NCBI GenBank assembly: GCA_023140905.1
Contig: JAGLKS010000041.1
Coordinates: 1 to 14,215 of the forward strand
Source: Alphaproteobacteria bacterium
GTDB taxonomy: Bacteria; Pseudomonadota; Alphaproteobacteria; Micavibrionales; Micavibrionaceae
Reading direction: 5' to 3'
Length of the DNA stretch: 14,215 bases
A program made the translations under genes and the position numbers. Within the stretch, counting starts at the first letter, position 1; each line of letters starts with the position of its first letter. Below are positions 1 through 7,307 of this stretch, piece by piece. The notes beneath the pieces are model-generated. The model was given only the letters and a program-made list of their open reading frames with translations. It searched no databases and was not told the origin of the DNA.

Positions 1-1770
1 ATCTCCATTTTCAAGAGCCTGATTGATTTTTTCAATCAAAGGCGTTGTCATATCAATAAACATATACATCATATCGCCTGTGCGCTCATCTAATGATCCA
101 ATTTGCTCTATCAGACAGGCTTGGTCAATTGAGGGTGTTTCTACTTTTTTTACAGCAGGCTGCGGCTTTTCCGGTGGTTCTATGGAGGCTATTTGCTTAT
201 CAAGCAAGCGCCAGCGTACAAGTAATCCTCTAAGTTGGCCAATAGTTACCGGTTTCAAAAGATACTCATCAAAGCCATAATGCGCATAGTTTTCACGTTG
301 TGTTAATTGCACATCTGCTGTTAGTGCGATAATCGGTAAGTCTTTCTTTACTGAGGTTTTGCCTTCGCGTATGTGGTTGGTTAATTCGTAGCCATCAATG
401 TGAGGCATATGCAAATCAGTAATCAAAATGTTATATTCGCCACTTTCAAGGGCATCGAGTGCTTTTTGTCCGTCACTGACAAAATGTGCCTCGCAATTCA
501 AATGCTCTAATTGACGTCTGAGAATATCACGTACGCCTTCTGTATCTTCCGCGATTAAGAGTTTGGCATCTTCTGCAATAATAGTTTTATGTTGACGTGT
601 TGCACTTTTTACGGCTTCTCCCAAGCCGCGGCGGCCTGCGGGTTTTGTCAGGTAGAGCGCACCTAGAGAATGGAGGCTGTGTGCAAGGCCTATATCATTA
701 CGCACAGTATACATAATCATGCCTGTGTAAGGGCGCAGAACCATCATTTCTTTGATAATATCTATCCCTAATCCATCAGGAAGCCCCTGATCAATCACAG
801 CGACATCAAATGGGTGTTGCAGGGCAAGACCCAGAGCTTCTGCACAAGTCCCACATTGTTCAACCCGTGCGCCCATTGATCGTAAAGAAGTTCTAATTTC
901 TTTTGCGCCTTGAGGATGATCCTCAACCGATAAAATTGATATGCCCTCTAAATCGGGTAATTCGACGCGTTCTTCATCCGTGCTGATTTCTTCAGTAGGA
1001 ATTTCAAACCAAAAAGTTGCCCCCTTATTTTCTTCGCTTATTACTCCGATTTTTCCATTCATCAATTCAACTAACTTGCGCGATATGGATAAACCAAGCC
1101 CGGTTCCTCCATATTTACGTGAAGTTGTGTTATCTGCTTGTGTGAAGGGGGAGAATAGTTCCTCACAAACGCTTGATTTTATACCAATGCCTGTATCAAT
1201 AACTTCAAAGCGTAAGACAAAACCATTATCAGGAGACGGAACGTGTTGGGCTTTAGTGTTGACGCGCACAGTAACGCTTCCTTCATGGGTGAATTTAAGA
1301 GCATTACTGCATAAATTCATAATAATTTGGCGTAAGCGTTTGGGATCTCCTAAGATGACAAAAGGCACATCTGTATCAATATCATCTATCAGTTTAACAT
1401 GTATGCCGCGCACTCTAACGGAAAGTGCTTCTAATATGCCGTATACAAGCAAACGAACGGGGACTTCAAAAATGTCCAACTCCATTGCACCGGCATCCAT
1501 CTTGGCTACATCCAATATATCATCAAGAATTTCCAGCAAACTACTAGCAGCGTTTTGTGCTGTTTGAACCATATTTGCAATATTCTCGTCAGGTTTTTCT
1601 GTAGCGATAAGCTCCAGCAAACCGTAGATTGTTTGCATAGGCGTACGAATTTCATGGCTCATTGTGGCCAGGAAATTAGATTTTTGTTGTGCTAACTCAT
1701 CAGCTTGTGCAACAGCTTGTTTGAGAGCTTCAATCGTATCTATTGTGTTTTGGTCTTTTTCTGTAGTCAT
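1..1770 (-). CDS. Hybrid sensor histidine kinase/response regulator, 3' end beyond the window edge
   Basis: The minus frame is open from the ATG at 1770 to base 1, giving 590 residues without a stop; the C-terminus lies outside the window. Residues 10-35 form a helical, coiled-coil-like lead-in. A HisKA domain follows with MSHEIRTPM and phospho-acceptor His39. The HATPase domain has an N box (Asn152, Asn156), a G1 box DTGIGI at 192-197 and a G2 box GGTGLGLS at 221-228. Receiver 1 spans about 278-395 (acidic pair Glu283/Asp284, Asp327, Lys376). Receiver 2 spans about 403-520 (Glu408/Asp409, Asp452, Thr484, Lys506). Residues 548-590 look like the start of an Hpt domain, whose histidine would lie off the edge. 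There is no membrane segment or periplasmic sensor, so the protein is probably cytosolic and takes its signal from a partner. This is the only in-frame ATG before a stop at 1849-1851. The kinase is divergent from asd, and its target is unknown. Confidence 0.93.
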   Translation of the reverse strand, partial: MTTEKDQNTIDTIEALKQAVAQADELAQQKSNFLATMSHEIRTPMQTIYGLLELIATEKPDENIANMVQTAQNAASSLLEILDDILDVAKMDAGAMELDIFEVPVRLLVYGILEALSVRVRGIHVKLIDDIDTDVPFVILGDPKRLRQIIMNLCSNALKFTHEGSVTVRVNTKAQHVPSPDNGFVLRFEVIDTGIGIKSSVCEELFSPFTQADNTTSRKYGGTGLGLSISRKLVELMNGKIGVISEENKGATFWFEIPTEEISTDEERVELPDLEGISILSVEDHPQGAKEIRTSLRSMGARVEQCGTCAEALGLALQHPFDVAVIDQGLPDGLGIDIIKEMMVLRPYTGMIMYTVRNDIGLAHSLHSLGALYLTKPAGRRGLGEAVKSATRQHKTIIAEDAKLLIAEDTEGVRDILRRQLEHLNCEAHFVSDGQKALDALESGEYNILITDLHMPHIDGYELTNHIREGKTSVKKDLPIIALTADVQLTQRENYAHYGFDEYLLKPVTIGQLRGLLVRWRLLDKQIASIEPPEKPQPAVKKVETPSIDQACLIEQIGSLDERTGDMMYMFIDMTTPLIEKINQALENGD

Positions 1771-1808
1771 GAATTCTTCATGTATCAATAAAGAGCTTAA
1801 GGAAAGGC

Positions 1809-1838
1809 TTGCAAAGCAGTCAATGCATAAGGTATCAC
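1809..1838 (+). promoter_or_regulatory. Candidate promoter for asd
   Basis: In the 114-base gap between the divergent kinase and asd, TTGCAA (1809-1814) is followed after 18 bases by TATCAC (1833-1838). Each box matches the sigma-70 consensus at four of six positions. A second -35-like TTGACT at 1845-1850 has no good -10 partner. No riboswitch-like architecture is visible in this short leader. The assignment rests on motif resemblance only. Confidence 0.3.
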
Positions 1839-1884
1839 AGACTCTTGACTATCCATAGATCAGGAATAACATCAGGAGAAAAAA

Positions 1885-2895
1885 ATGGGTTATAAAGTCG
1901 CGATTGCCGGTGCAACAGGAAATGTTGGACAAGAACTTCTCAATATTGTACATGAACGCAATTTCCCTGCTGATGAAGTGGTGGCCTTAGCCTCCAGTCG
2001 TTCAGTTGGTAAGGAAGTCTATTACGGCGATACGCCGATTAAAGTTCAGGACATGGCCAAGTTCGACTTTAAGGGCACTGATATCGTGCTTTCATCTCCC
2101 GGCGCTAAAGTTTCTGCGCAATATTCTCCTATTGCAGCCAAGGCCGGTGCTGTTGTCATTGATAATACCAGTCAGTTTCGCATGGACCCGGATGTGCCTT
2201 TGATTGTGCCGGAGGTAAATCCTCAAGCTATCAAGGAACACACAAAGAAAAATATTATTGCTAATCCTAATTGTTCAACTATTCAGATGGTTGTGGCTCT
2301 TAAGCCTATCCATGAAGCAGCAACGATTAAACGCGTAGTGGTCAGTACATATCAGGCTGTGTCCGGTTCTGGTAAAGCGGCAATGGATGAATTATTCAAT
2401 CAGACTAAAGGTATCTACATGAATAAGTTTCCAGAGTTTTCTGTTTATCCAAAACAAATTGCTTTTAATACTATTCCGCAGGTTGATGTCTTTATGGATG
2501 ATGGTATGACTAAGGAAGAATGGAAAATGGTTGTTGAAACCAAGAAAATTCTGGATCCTGCTATTGAAGTTTGCGCGTCTTGTGTGCGCGTTCCTGTGTT
2601 TATAAGCCATGCTGAAATGGTTAATGTTGAGATGGAGAATGAGTTATTGCCTAAGGAAATTACTGATATATGGCGTGAATTTGACGGAGTGACAGTGATT
2701 GATGTTGATAATGAAGATTTGTCTTACATAACACAAAAGGAAGTGCAAGGCGAAGACGATGTCTATGTTTCACGTATTCGCAAAGACCCAACTGTTAAAA
2801 ACGGTCTGAATTTCTGGTGCGTAAGTGATAATTTGCGCAAAGGTGCTGCGCTTAACACAGTGCAAATCGCAGAACTTCTGATTAAAGAAGGGTAG
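1885..2895 (+). CDS. asd: Aspartate-semialdehyde dehydrogenase
   Basis: This enzyme reduces beta-aspartyl phosphate to aspartate semialdehyde with NADPH, the branch point to lysine/diaminopimelate, threonine and methionine in the cytosol. The 336-residue product has the usual family length. The N-terminal nucleotide-binding motif GATGNVGQ is at about residues 9-16. The catalytic cysteine is Cys130 in NPNCST, and substrate-binding Arg235 and catalytic His242 fall in the RVP and SHAE segments. The dimerisation domain is complete and the protein ends normally. The start at 1885 is preceded by AGGAG at 1874-1878 with a six-base spacer. The gene stands alone on the plus strand, divergent from the hybrid kinase and convergent with nadC. 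Nothing points to damage or transfer. Confidence 0.97.
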   Translation: MGYKVAIAGATGNVGQELLNIVHERNFPADEVVALASSRSVGKEVYYGDTPIKVQDMAKFDFKGTDIVLSSPGAKVSAQYSPIAAKAGAVVIDNTSQFRMDPDVPLIVPEVNPQAIKEHTKKNIIANPNCSTIQMVVALKPIHEAATIKRVVVSTYQAVSGSGKAAMDELFNQTKGIYMNKFPEFSVYPKQIAFNTIPQVDVFMDDGMTKEEWKMVVETKKILDPAIEVCASCVRVPVFISHAEMVNVEMENELLPKEITDIWREFDGVTVIDVDNEDLSYITQKEVQGEDDVYVSRIRKDPTVKNGLNFWCVSDNLRKGAALNTVQIAELLIKEG

Positions 2896-2925
2896 ATATA
2901 AATACCTGAATGCTGCGAGAGTAAT

Positions 2926-2959
2926 AATTTAACAAAGTGATTAATCATTTTGTTAAATT
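2926..2959. repeat. 34-bp near-perfect palindrome between asd and nadC
   Basis: Bases 2926-2942 are the reverse complement of 2943-2959 except for one G/T position (2937 against 2948); 16 of 17 pairs are Watson-Crick. The arms are very AT-rich, and the centre reads TGATTAATCA. It sits in the 141-base gap between the convergent 3' ends of asd and nadC, so a bidirectional terminator or 3'-end stabilising hairpin is the simplest role. However, neither strand shows a clear U tract immediately after the stem, so an operator for a dimeric DNA-binding protein is also possible. The rest of this gap (2896-3036) shows only AT-rich sequence. Confidence 0.8.
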
Positions 2960-3036
2960 GCGTAAAATATGGGTGTGTAATATTAACTAAATATTCTACT
3001 GGAATTAGAGCACGGTTTTAAAGCAACAGGGTTGAT

Positions 3037-3882
3037 TTAAACATCAACATCAAATCCAATATCCAATGTTGGAGCGGAATGGGTGAGTGCGCCAACCGAG
3101 ATATAATCAACACCTGTTTGAGCGATATTGGCGACATTATTCAAGTTAACACCGCCGGAAGCTTCAACAATTATTTTATTATCTACAATATCAACGCCGC
3201 GTTTTAAATTTTCGAGTGAGAAATTATCCAGCATCACAACATCAGCACCACCGTGCTTCAGAACTTCCTCAAGTTGTTCCAGTGTATCAACTTCGATCTC
3301 GATTTTAATCATATGGCCGGTATTTTCACGCGCCATATTCAGAACTTCAAAAATTCCACCAGCCGTAGCAATATGGTTATCTTTAATCAATACCGCATCG
3401 TCTAGGCCAAAGCGGTGGTTAAATCCACCTCCGGCGCGTACAGCATATTTTTGCACAGCCCGTAAACCCGGCAATGTCTTGCGTGTATCACAAATACGTG
3501 TTTTTGTTCCTTGCACAGCCAGAACATAGCGGCGAGTTAAAGAGGCTATACCGGAAAGATGGGTAAGAAAATTCAGTGCTACACGTTCAGCAGTTAATAA
3601 AGCTTGCGCCGGGCCGCTTACTATAGCGATGCCCTGACCGGAATCTATAACTTCACCATCTTGTGCAAAAATCTCAAATTCAATATCTGTATCAATGTGA
3701 TGAAAAGTTGAGAGAGCTAGAACCAGTCCAGCCAACACGCCTTCCTCGCGAGCTTTAAATATACCGCGCATCTCCTCATGAGGAGACAAAGCAGCCGCAC
3801 TTGTAATATCCAGACCATGTCCCAAATCTTCTTTTAAGGCATTGCGCACCAGCTCTTCAATAAGAATAGAAGGAAGTTGCAT
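3037..3882 (-). CDS. nadC: Nicotinate-nucleotide pyrophosphorylase (carboxylating), quinolinate phosphoribosyltransferase
   Basis: It converts quinolinate and PRPP to nicotinate mononucleotide, CO2 and pyrophosphate, the third step of de novo NAD synthesis. The 281-residue length is typical. Family signatures include the substrate-binding segment CDTRKTLPGLR (about 131-141), the RAGGGFNHRFGLDDAVLIKDNH stretch nearby in pieces (Arg149, His156, Arg157, Lys167), and the C-terminal phosphate-binding EASGGV loop. The start is the ATG at 3882, not the TTG three bases upstream, because AAGGAG (complement of 3891-3896) sits eight bases away. nadC begins 36 bases after the nadA stop on the same strand, so the two are probably co-transcribed. 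No nadB is present in the window. Confidence 0.96.
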   Translation of the reverse strand: MQLPSILIEELVRNALKEDLGHGLDITSAAALSPHEEMRGIFKAREEGVLAGLVLALSTFHHIDTDIEFEIFAQDGEVIDSGQGIAIVSGPAQALLTAERVALNFLTHLSGIASLTRRYVLAVQGTKTRICDTRKTLPGLRAVQKYAVRAGGGFNHRFGLDDAVLIKDNHIATAGGIFEVLNMARENTGHMIKIEIEVDTLEQLEEVLKHGGADVVMLDNFSLENLKRGVDIVDNKIIVEASGGVNLNNVANIAQTGVDYISVGALTHSAPTLDIGFDVDV

Positions 3883-3890
3883 CAATCTAA

Positions 3891-3896
3891 CTCCTT
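3891..3896 (-). promoter_or_regulatory. Ribosome binding site of nadC
   Basis: The minus strand reads AAGGAG here, eight bases before the ATG at 3882 and five before an in-frame TTG at 3885. The spacing and codon type favour the ATG. Confidence 0.75.
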
Positions 3897-3918
3897 GTTA
3901 ATTACTATATATAGTAGA

Positions 3919-4929
3919 TTAGCTTAGTTCCAGCATCCGGTCTACAGGGTGTTTCGCACGCTCAAGGATATCAGGATCAATCAGAACTTCAGGTGCTTCA
4001 TTTTGAAGAGCTTCCAGAACGTTTTGCAAGGTAATACGTTTCATATGCGGGCAAGCATGGGGCATGTTTAGCAACTTAACATCAGGATTACTTGCTGCAA
4101 CGTTATCGCTCATTGAGCGTTCAGTAACCAACATAGCAGTCTTAGGCTGATGTTTTTTGATATAATCATCCATCTGTGCTGTGGAACCGGCATAGTCGGC
4201 TTGTGCCATAACTTCCGGTTTGCATTCAGGGTGAGCCAGAACAACAAGACCTTCATGTGTGTTGCGTGCATCAATAACATTTTGCGCACTATATAGCTCG
4301 TGAACTTCGCAACTGCCTTCATAAATGATGACATTCACATCAGTCTGTGCAGCAACATTTTGTGCAAGATATTGATCCGGCGTAAAAATAACGCTGTCAT
4401 GCCCTTCTTTTTTCAATGCATTGACAATTTGCAAAGCATTAGAGGACGTACAACATACATCTGATTCAGCTTTGACCTCAGCAGATGTATTCACATAAGT
4501 AACAACCGGAATGCCCGGATATTTTTCTTTAAGGTCGCGCACGTCTTTTGCTGTAATAGAATTAGCCAGAGAACAACCGGCTTTAGGATCGGGAATAATA
4601 ACTTTTTTATCAGGGCATAAAATCTTTGCTGTCTCAGCCATAAAATGCACGCCGCATTGAACAATGATATCTGCGTTTGTCTGTGAGGCTTTTCGTGCCA
4701 GCATAAGAGAATCACCAACTATATCGCCAATGCCGTAAAAAATATCCGGTGTCATATAATTATGCACCAGAATAGTAGCGTTTTTCTCTGCTTTCAGGCG
4801 GTTGATTTCATAGATATAAGGTGCAATCTTTTCCCACTGATCTTTATTATATTGGGAAGAGAGCTTTTCATAAACCGGTGCTGTAGCATTAGCAACTTCA
4901 TTCGTATACGCAAGGTTTTGCGTGCTCAT
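3919..4929 (-). CDS. nadA: Quinolinate synthase
   Basis: NadA condenses iminoaspartate with dihydroxyacetone phosphate to quinolinate, using an oxygen-sensitive [4Fe-4S] cluster in the cytosol. The 336-residue product covers the whole family. The three cluster cysteines can be placed by comparison with E. coli NadA: Cys119 (GCSL), Cys207 (GSCEVH) and Cys293 (HACPHMK), spaced 88 and 86 residues apart. Other hallmarks are VHNYMTP, GVHFMAETAKIL, YVNTSAEVKA and TSSNA. The ATG at 4929 (MSTQNL) is preferred over an in-frame TTG at 4950, which would overlap the ribosome site. It leads into nadC after 36 bases. Upstream, a DMT transporter on the same strand ends 104 bases away, leaving room for a separate promoter. 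Confidence 0.96.
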   Translation of the reverse strand: MSTQNLAYTNEVANATAPVYEKLSSQYNKDQWEKIAPYIYEINRLKAEKNATILVHNYMTPDIFYGIGDIVGDSLMLARKASQTNADIIVQCGVHFMAETAKILCPDKKVIIPDPKAGCSLANSITAKDVRDLKEKYPGIPVVTYVNTSAEVKAESDVCCTSSNALQIVNALKKEGHDSVIFTPDQYLAQNVAAQTDVNVIIYEGSCEVHELYSAQNVIDARNTHEGLVVLAHPECKPEVMAQADYAGSTAQMDDYIKKHQPKTAMLVTERSMSDNVAASNPDVKLLNMPHACPHMKRITLQNVLEALQNEAPEVLIDPDILERAKHPVDRMLELS

Positions 4930-4937
4930 ATTTTTAA

Positions 4938-4944
4938 CTTTCTC
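4938..4944 (-). promoter_or_regulatory. Probable ribosome binding site of nadA
   Basis: GAGAAAG on the minus strand lies eight bases before the ATG at 4929. This supports that start and argues against the upstream TTG at 4950. Confidence 0.5.
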
Positions 4945-4970
4945 TGGCAAATATATATTTTGAGAACCCT

Positions 4971-4999
4971 ATACTTCATGTTCAGTGCAGATAGGTCAA
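4971..4999 (-). promoter_or_regulatory. Weak candidate promoter for nadA-nadC
   Basis: On the minus strand TTGACC (4999-4994) is followed after 17 bases by AAGTAT (4976-4971), overlapping an alternative TATAGG at 4973-4968 that would need a 20-base spacer. The -35 box is good and the -10 box poor. The 104-base gap after the transporter gene shows no hairpin with a U tract, so read-through from upstream is equally possible. Confidence 0.3.
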
Positions 5000-5033
5000 G
5001 GCTCATATAGATAATATTGATAAAAACGGGTCA

Positions 5034-5897
5034 TTAAATCTTTTTTTGCATAACCAAAAGCAGCCCGCTAGAAATAATTATTCCCGCACCTATAAGAAGC
5101 CAAGTGCCGGGGACATCTCCAAAAACATAATAACCAATAATAATTCCAAAAATCATTTGTGTGTATTGTGTTGGAGCAACAGCAGCGTGTGGGGCAATTC
5201 GAAATCCATGCGAAACGCAGCTTAGGGCCAGAAGAGTTGTTATCCCGACCAAAATAAAAACAGGGATGTCTTCTGTGGAAGGTAAAGGGACATAGCCATG
5301 CGTATATATTAATATCGCCGGAACGGTAATCAGGGCAGGGTAAAAAGACAGAGTTAGAATGTGGTCACGTTTATCAATAGGACGTGCGAGTAAATTTGTT
5401 ATAGTGCAGGCAAATAATACACAAAAAGCGTAAAAGATCTGTGGTGTGAATATGGAGACATCTTTATGAAAAGCTACAATAATTCCGGTAAATCCTAAAA
5501 TAATAATTTGCCAGTGCCGCTTTGAGACAGGCTCTTTATACAAAGGAATAGCGGCAATTGTAATAAGCATTGGGTTCAGAAAAATAATTGTATATAATGT
5601 GGCCAGAGATAAGCTGGTAGACAGAGCTGAAACAGCGAAACCGGTGGTTATGAGCATAAAAATTCCGCGGGCAATATGGATAACGGGTTTATGTGTTGTA
5701 AGCGTTTTATTTACACCCGCGAATAAAGCGTAAATTGTGCCTATGATAAGTATAATCAAATAAATCCAGAATATAATAGTCGTCACATCATAGTGATCGC
5801 CCATCCATTTAATGCAAGCATCAGAAATGGTGAAACAGTTAAAACCAATGAAAGCCAGAAGAATTCCCTTTTGCGTATTGCTTAAACCCATTAACAT
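5034..5897 (-). CDS. EamA/DMT-superfamily inner-membrane transporter
   Basis: The 287-residue protein is almost entirely hydrophobic, with about ten predicted membrane helices in two repeated halves, as in drug/metabolite transporters of the EamA (RhaT/YdcZ-like) type. The first half starts with a helix at about residues 10-28. The second half ends with the family-like run around APHAAVAPTQYTQM and a last helix near 262-282. Short basic loops such as KEPVSKRHW fit cytoplasmic turns. The substrate cannot be read from sequence; the family exports amino acids, nucleosides and other small metabolites. Two starts are possible, ATG 5897 and ATG 5891, with AGAAAG just upstream; the first is given. 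It precedes nadA on the same strand but is 104 bases away, so a functional link to NAD synthesis is only suggestive. Confidence 0.88.
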   Translation of the reverse strand: MLMGLSNTQKGILLAFIGFNCFTISDACIKWMGDHYDVTTIIFWIYLIILIIGTIYALFAGVNKTLTTHKPVIHIARGIFMLITTGFAVSALSTSLSLATLYTIIFLNPMLITIAAIPLYKEPVSKRHWQIIILGFTGIIVAFHKDVSIFTPQIFYAFCVLFACTITNLLARPIDKRDHILTLSFYPALITVPAILIYTHGYVPLPSTEDIPVFILVGITTLLALSCVSHGFRIAPHAAVAPTQYTQMIFGIIIGYYVFGDVPGTWLLIGAGIIISSGLLLVMQKKI

Positions 5898-5946
5898 TGC
5901 TTTCTGTAAGAGACAGTCAAAATAGACAATAAAGACGCGCTACTCT

Positions 5947-5952
5947 AAGAGG
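5947..5952 (+). promoter_or_regulatory. Ribosome binding site of the crcB-like frame
   Basis: AAGAGG lies five bases before the ATG at 5958. Its presence suggests the shortened frame is still translated. The remaining 60-base divergent gap (5898-5957) shows no convincing promoter boxes for either direction and no fluoride-riboswitch-like structure. Confidence 0.5.
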
Positions 5953-5957
5953 TTTGA

Positions 5958-6197
5958 ATGATAAGTACAATAGTTGTTGTAGCTCTTAGCGGGGCTGTAG
6001 GCGCAACAATGCGCCATACTGTAAATGTTGGAGATGTGCGTTATTTTGGGCATGGTTATCCATGGGGGACAATGATTGTTAATATTGGGGAACGTGGTGC
6101 AACTTCTCAGGCTCTTTGCTATTTATTCGGATCTGTGATATTGGGCATTCTGGCTTTAATTGCAGGACGTTGGATTATGCGGAGTATAGCTTCATGA
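5958..6197 (+). CDS. crcB: CrcB/Fluc fluoride-channel remnant, internally deleted, probably not functional
   Basis: The open frame codes for 79 residues, against about 120-130 for CrcB. The front half is clearly CrcB: a first helix with LSGAVGATMRH, then the second-helix motif YPWGTMIVN with its pore asparagine. The sequence then jumps to GERGATSQALCYLFGSVILG, which matches the start of the fourth helix, including its conserved serine. About 45 residues are missing in frame, covering the rest of helix 2 and all of helix 3 with the TTFSTF phenylalanine box and sodium site. Fluoride conduction by the known mechanism is therefore not expected. The frame keeps its ribosome site, and its TGA overlaps the rluC ATG (ATGA, 6194-6197). 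The crcB-rluC order is common in alphaproteobacteria, which supports the identification. It may survive mainly as a translational lead-in for rluC. Confidence 0.75.
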   Translation: MISTIVVVALSGAVGATMRHTVNVGDVRYFGHGYPWGTMIVNIGERGATSQALCYLFGSVILGILALIAGRWIMRSIAS

Positions 6198-7225
6198 GTG
6201 ATATATTGCCCCCACGCTTTATCACGGTAAAACAAGATGATGACGGACAGCGCCTTGATCGCTGGCTTAGGAAATCTGTGCCGGAATTATCTTATGTGCT
6301 GGCGCAAAAGCTTTTGCGTAAAGGGCAAATCCGTATCAATGGAAAAAGAGTTAAGCCGGATACTCGTATTGAAGCCGGGCAAAAGGTTAAAATCCCACCA
6401 TCAGCATTTCAACGTCAAGACGGCAAACCATCACGTATACCCTTCAAACCTAAAATCACCGATAAAGACCGGGCCTTTATGCGCTCATTAGTGATTTATG
6501 AAGATGAAGACATAATTGCGCTTAATAAACCATATAATCTGGCTGTTCAGGGTGGTACAAATACAAAGTATCATATTGATGGTATGTTAGAGGTTTTTAA
6601 GAATAAAGAAGGTGTTGTTCCTCGCCTTGTTCATCGTCTTGATAAAGATACAAGCGGCATTCTTCTTCTTGCACGTTCAGCAAAAGTAGCCAGAGCTTTG
6701 GGTGAAAATTTTAAAAGACATGATATACGCAAGATTTACTGGGCGGTTGTTTCTCCTGTGCCGGAAGTTTTTGAAGGCACAATTAAAGCACCAATTCTCA
6801 AATCCGGTGGTGATTATGAGAAAATGGAAATTAATGAGGAAGAAGGCAAAATCGCTGTTACCGAATATGTGGTCATAGAAAATGCCGGGCGTGAAGCTGC
6901 TTTTATTGCATTCTGGCCGCGAACAGGGCGAACTCACCAAATTCGCGTTCATGCAGCTAAAGTGCTTGGGTGCGGAGTATTGGGAGATCGCAAATACAGG
7001 GCAACTAAAGATGAAGAAAGTAAGCGTATTGAGGCTGATTTAGTTGGAATGGATATAGTAAAACGTTTGCACTTACATGCACATCGTTTGATATTACCGC
7101 ATCCAATAAAATCCGGTCATATGCTTGATATCGTTGCTCCGCTTCCGGTTGATCTAGTGCGTAGCTGGAAAGCATTGGGCTTTAATCATAAATACAAGCA
7201 AGATCCTTTTGAAGAGCTTGATTGA
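6194..7225 (+). CDS. rluC: RluC/RluD-family 23S rRNA pseudouridine synthase
   Basis: The product isomerises uridines in 23S rRNA; E. coli RluC acts at positions 955, 2504 and 2580, and this enzyme's exact sites are inferred only by family. It has 343 residues. An S4 RNA-binding domain spans about residues 19-68 (RLDRWL, KLLRKGQIRINGKR). The catalytic domain has HRLDKDTSGILLLA with catalytic Asp150, then the late motif RTGRTHQIRVH. The start is the ATG at 6194, overlapping the crcB-like stop; GGAG at 6181-6184 is nine bases upstream. An earlier in-frame ATG at 6116 would only add shadow translation of crcB. The RluC rather than RluD assignment rests on the S4 pattern and the neighbouring crcB and ATP12, and is less certain than the enzyme class. 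Confidence 0.93.
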   Translation: MSDILPPRFITVKQDDDGQRLDRWLRKSVPELSYVLAQKLLRKGQIRINGKRVKPDTRIEAGQKVKIPPSAFQRQDGKPSRIPFKPKITDKDRAFMRSLVIYEDEDIIALNKPYNLAVQGGTNTKYHIDGMLEVFKNKEGVVPRLVHRLDKDTSGILLLARSAKVARALGENFKRHDIRKIYWAVVSPVPEVFEGTIKAPILKSGGDYEKMEINEEEGKIAVTEYVVIENAGREAAFIAFWPRTGRTHQIRVHAAKVLGCGVLGDRKYRATKDEESKRIEADLVGMDIVKRLHLHAHRLILPHPIKSGHMLDIVAPLPVDLVRSWKALGFNHKYKQDPFEELD

Positions 7226-7233
7226 GGACGTAT

Positions 7234-7250
7234 GCTCTCTATAATAGAGC
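7234..7250 (+). repeat. Small hairpin after rluC
   Basis: GCTCT (7234-7238) and AGAGC (7246-7250) can pair around a seven-base loop, and a second, weaker CGAG/CTCG pairing follows at about 7252-7267. Neither is followed by a U tract, so this is at most a weak termination or mRNA-end structure between rluC and the next promoter. Confidence 0.35.
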
Positions 7251-7255
7251 GCGAG

Positions 7256-7283
7256 TTTACAGTCTCGTATTCATATCTATAAC
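7256..7283 (+). promoter_or_regulatory. Sigma-70-type promoter for the AsmA-like gene and ATP12
   Basis: TTTACA (7256-7261) and TATAAC (7278-7283) each match consensus at five of six positions with a 16-base spacer. They lie in the 82-base gap after rluC, and the predicted start of transcription near 7290 is just ahead of the ATG at 7308. This is the best promoter-like sequence I found in the window. Confidence 0.55.
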
Positions 7284-7307
7284 AGGCAAAATAGAAAGAT
7301 AAAATGA

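Noticed and set aside
941-1567. Plus-strand open frame of 208 codons, and another at 23-280
   Set aside because: Both lie opposite the hybrid kinase, whose minus frame carries every expected kinase and receiver motif; the plus translations show no recognisable domain and are Ser/Thr-rich antisense artefacts.
1771-1884. Lysine riboswitch ahead of asd
   Set aside because: The leader is at most about 110 bases and shows no multi-helix junction or terminator hairpin.
4929-4950. Upstream TTG start for nadA
   Set aside because: The extension has no family match and would cover the GAGAAAG ribosome site that serves the ATG at 4929.
5898-5957. Fluoride riboswitch ahead of crcB
   Set aside because: Only 60 bases are available, and I see no pseudoknot-like pairing or conserved core.
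6116-6193. Upstream ATG start for the pseudouridine synthase
   Set aside because: It lies inside the crcB-like frame in another phase, has no ribosome site, and adds residues unlike the family; the ATGA overlap at 6194 is better.
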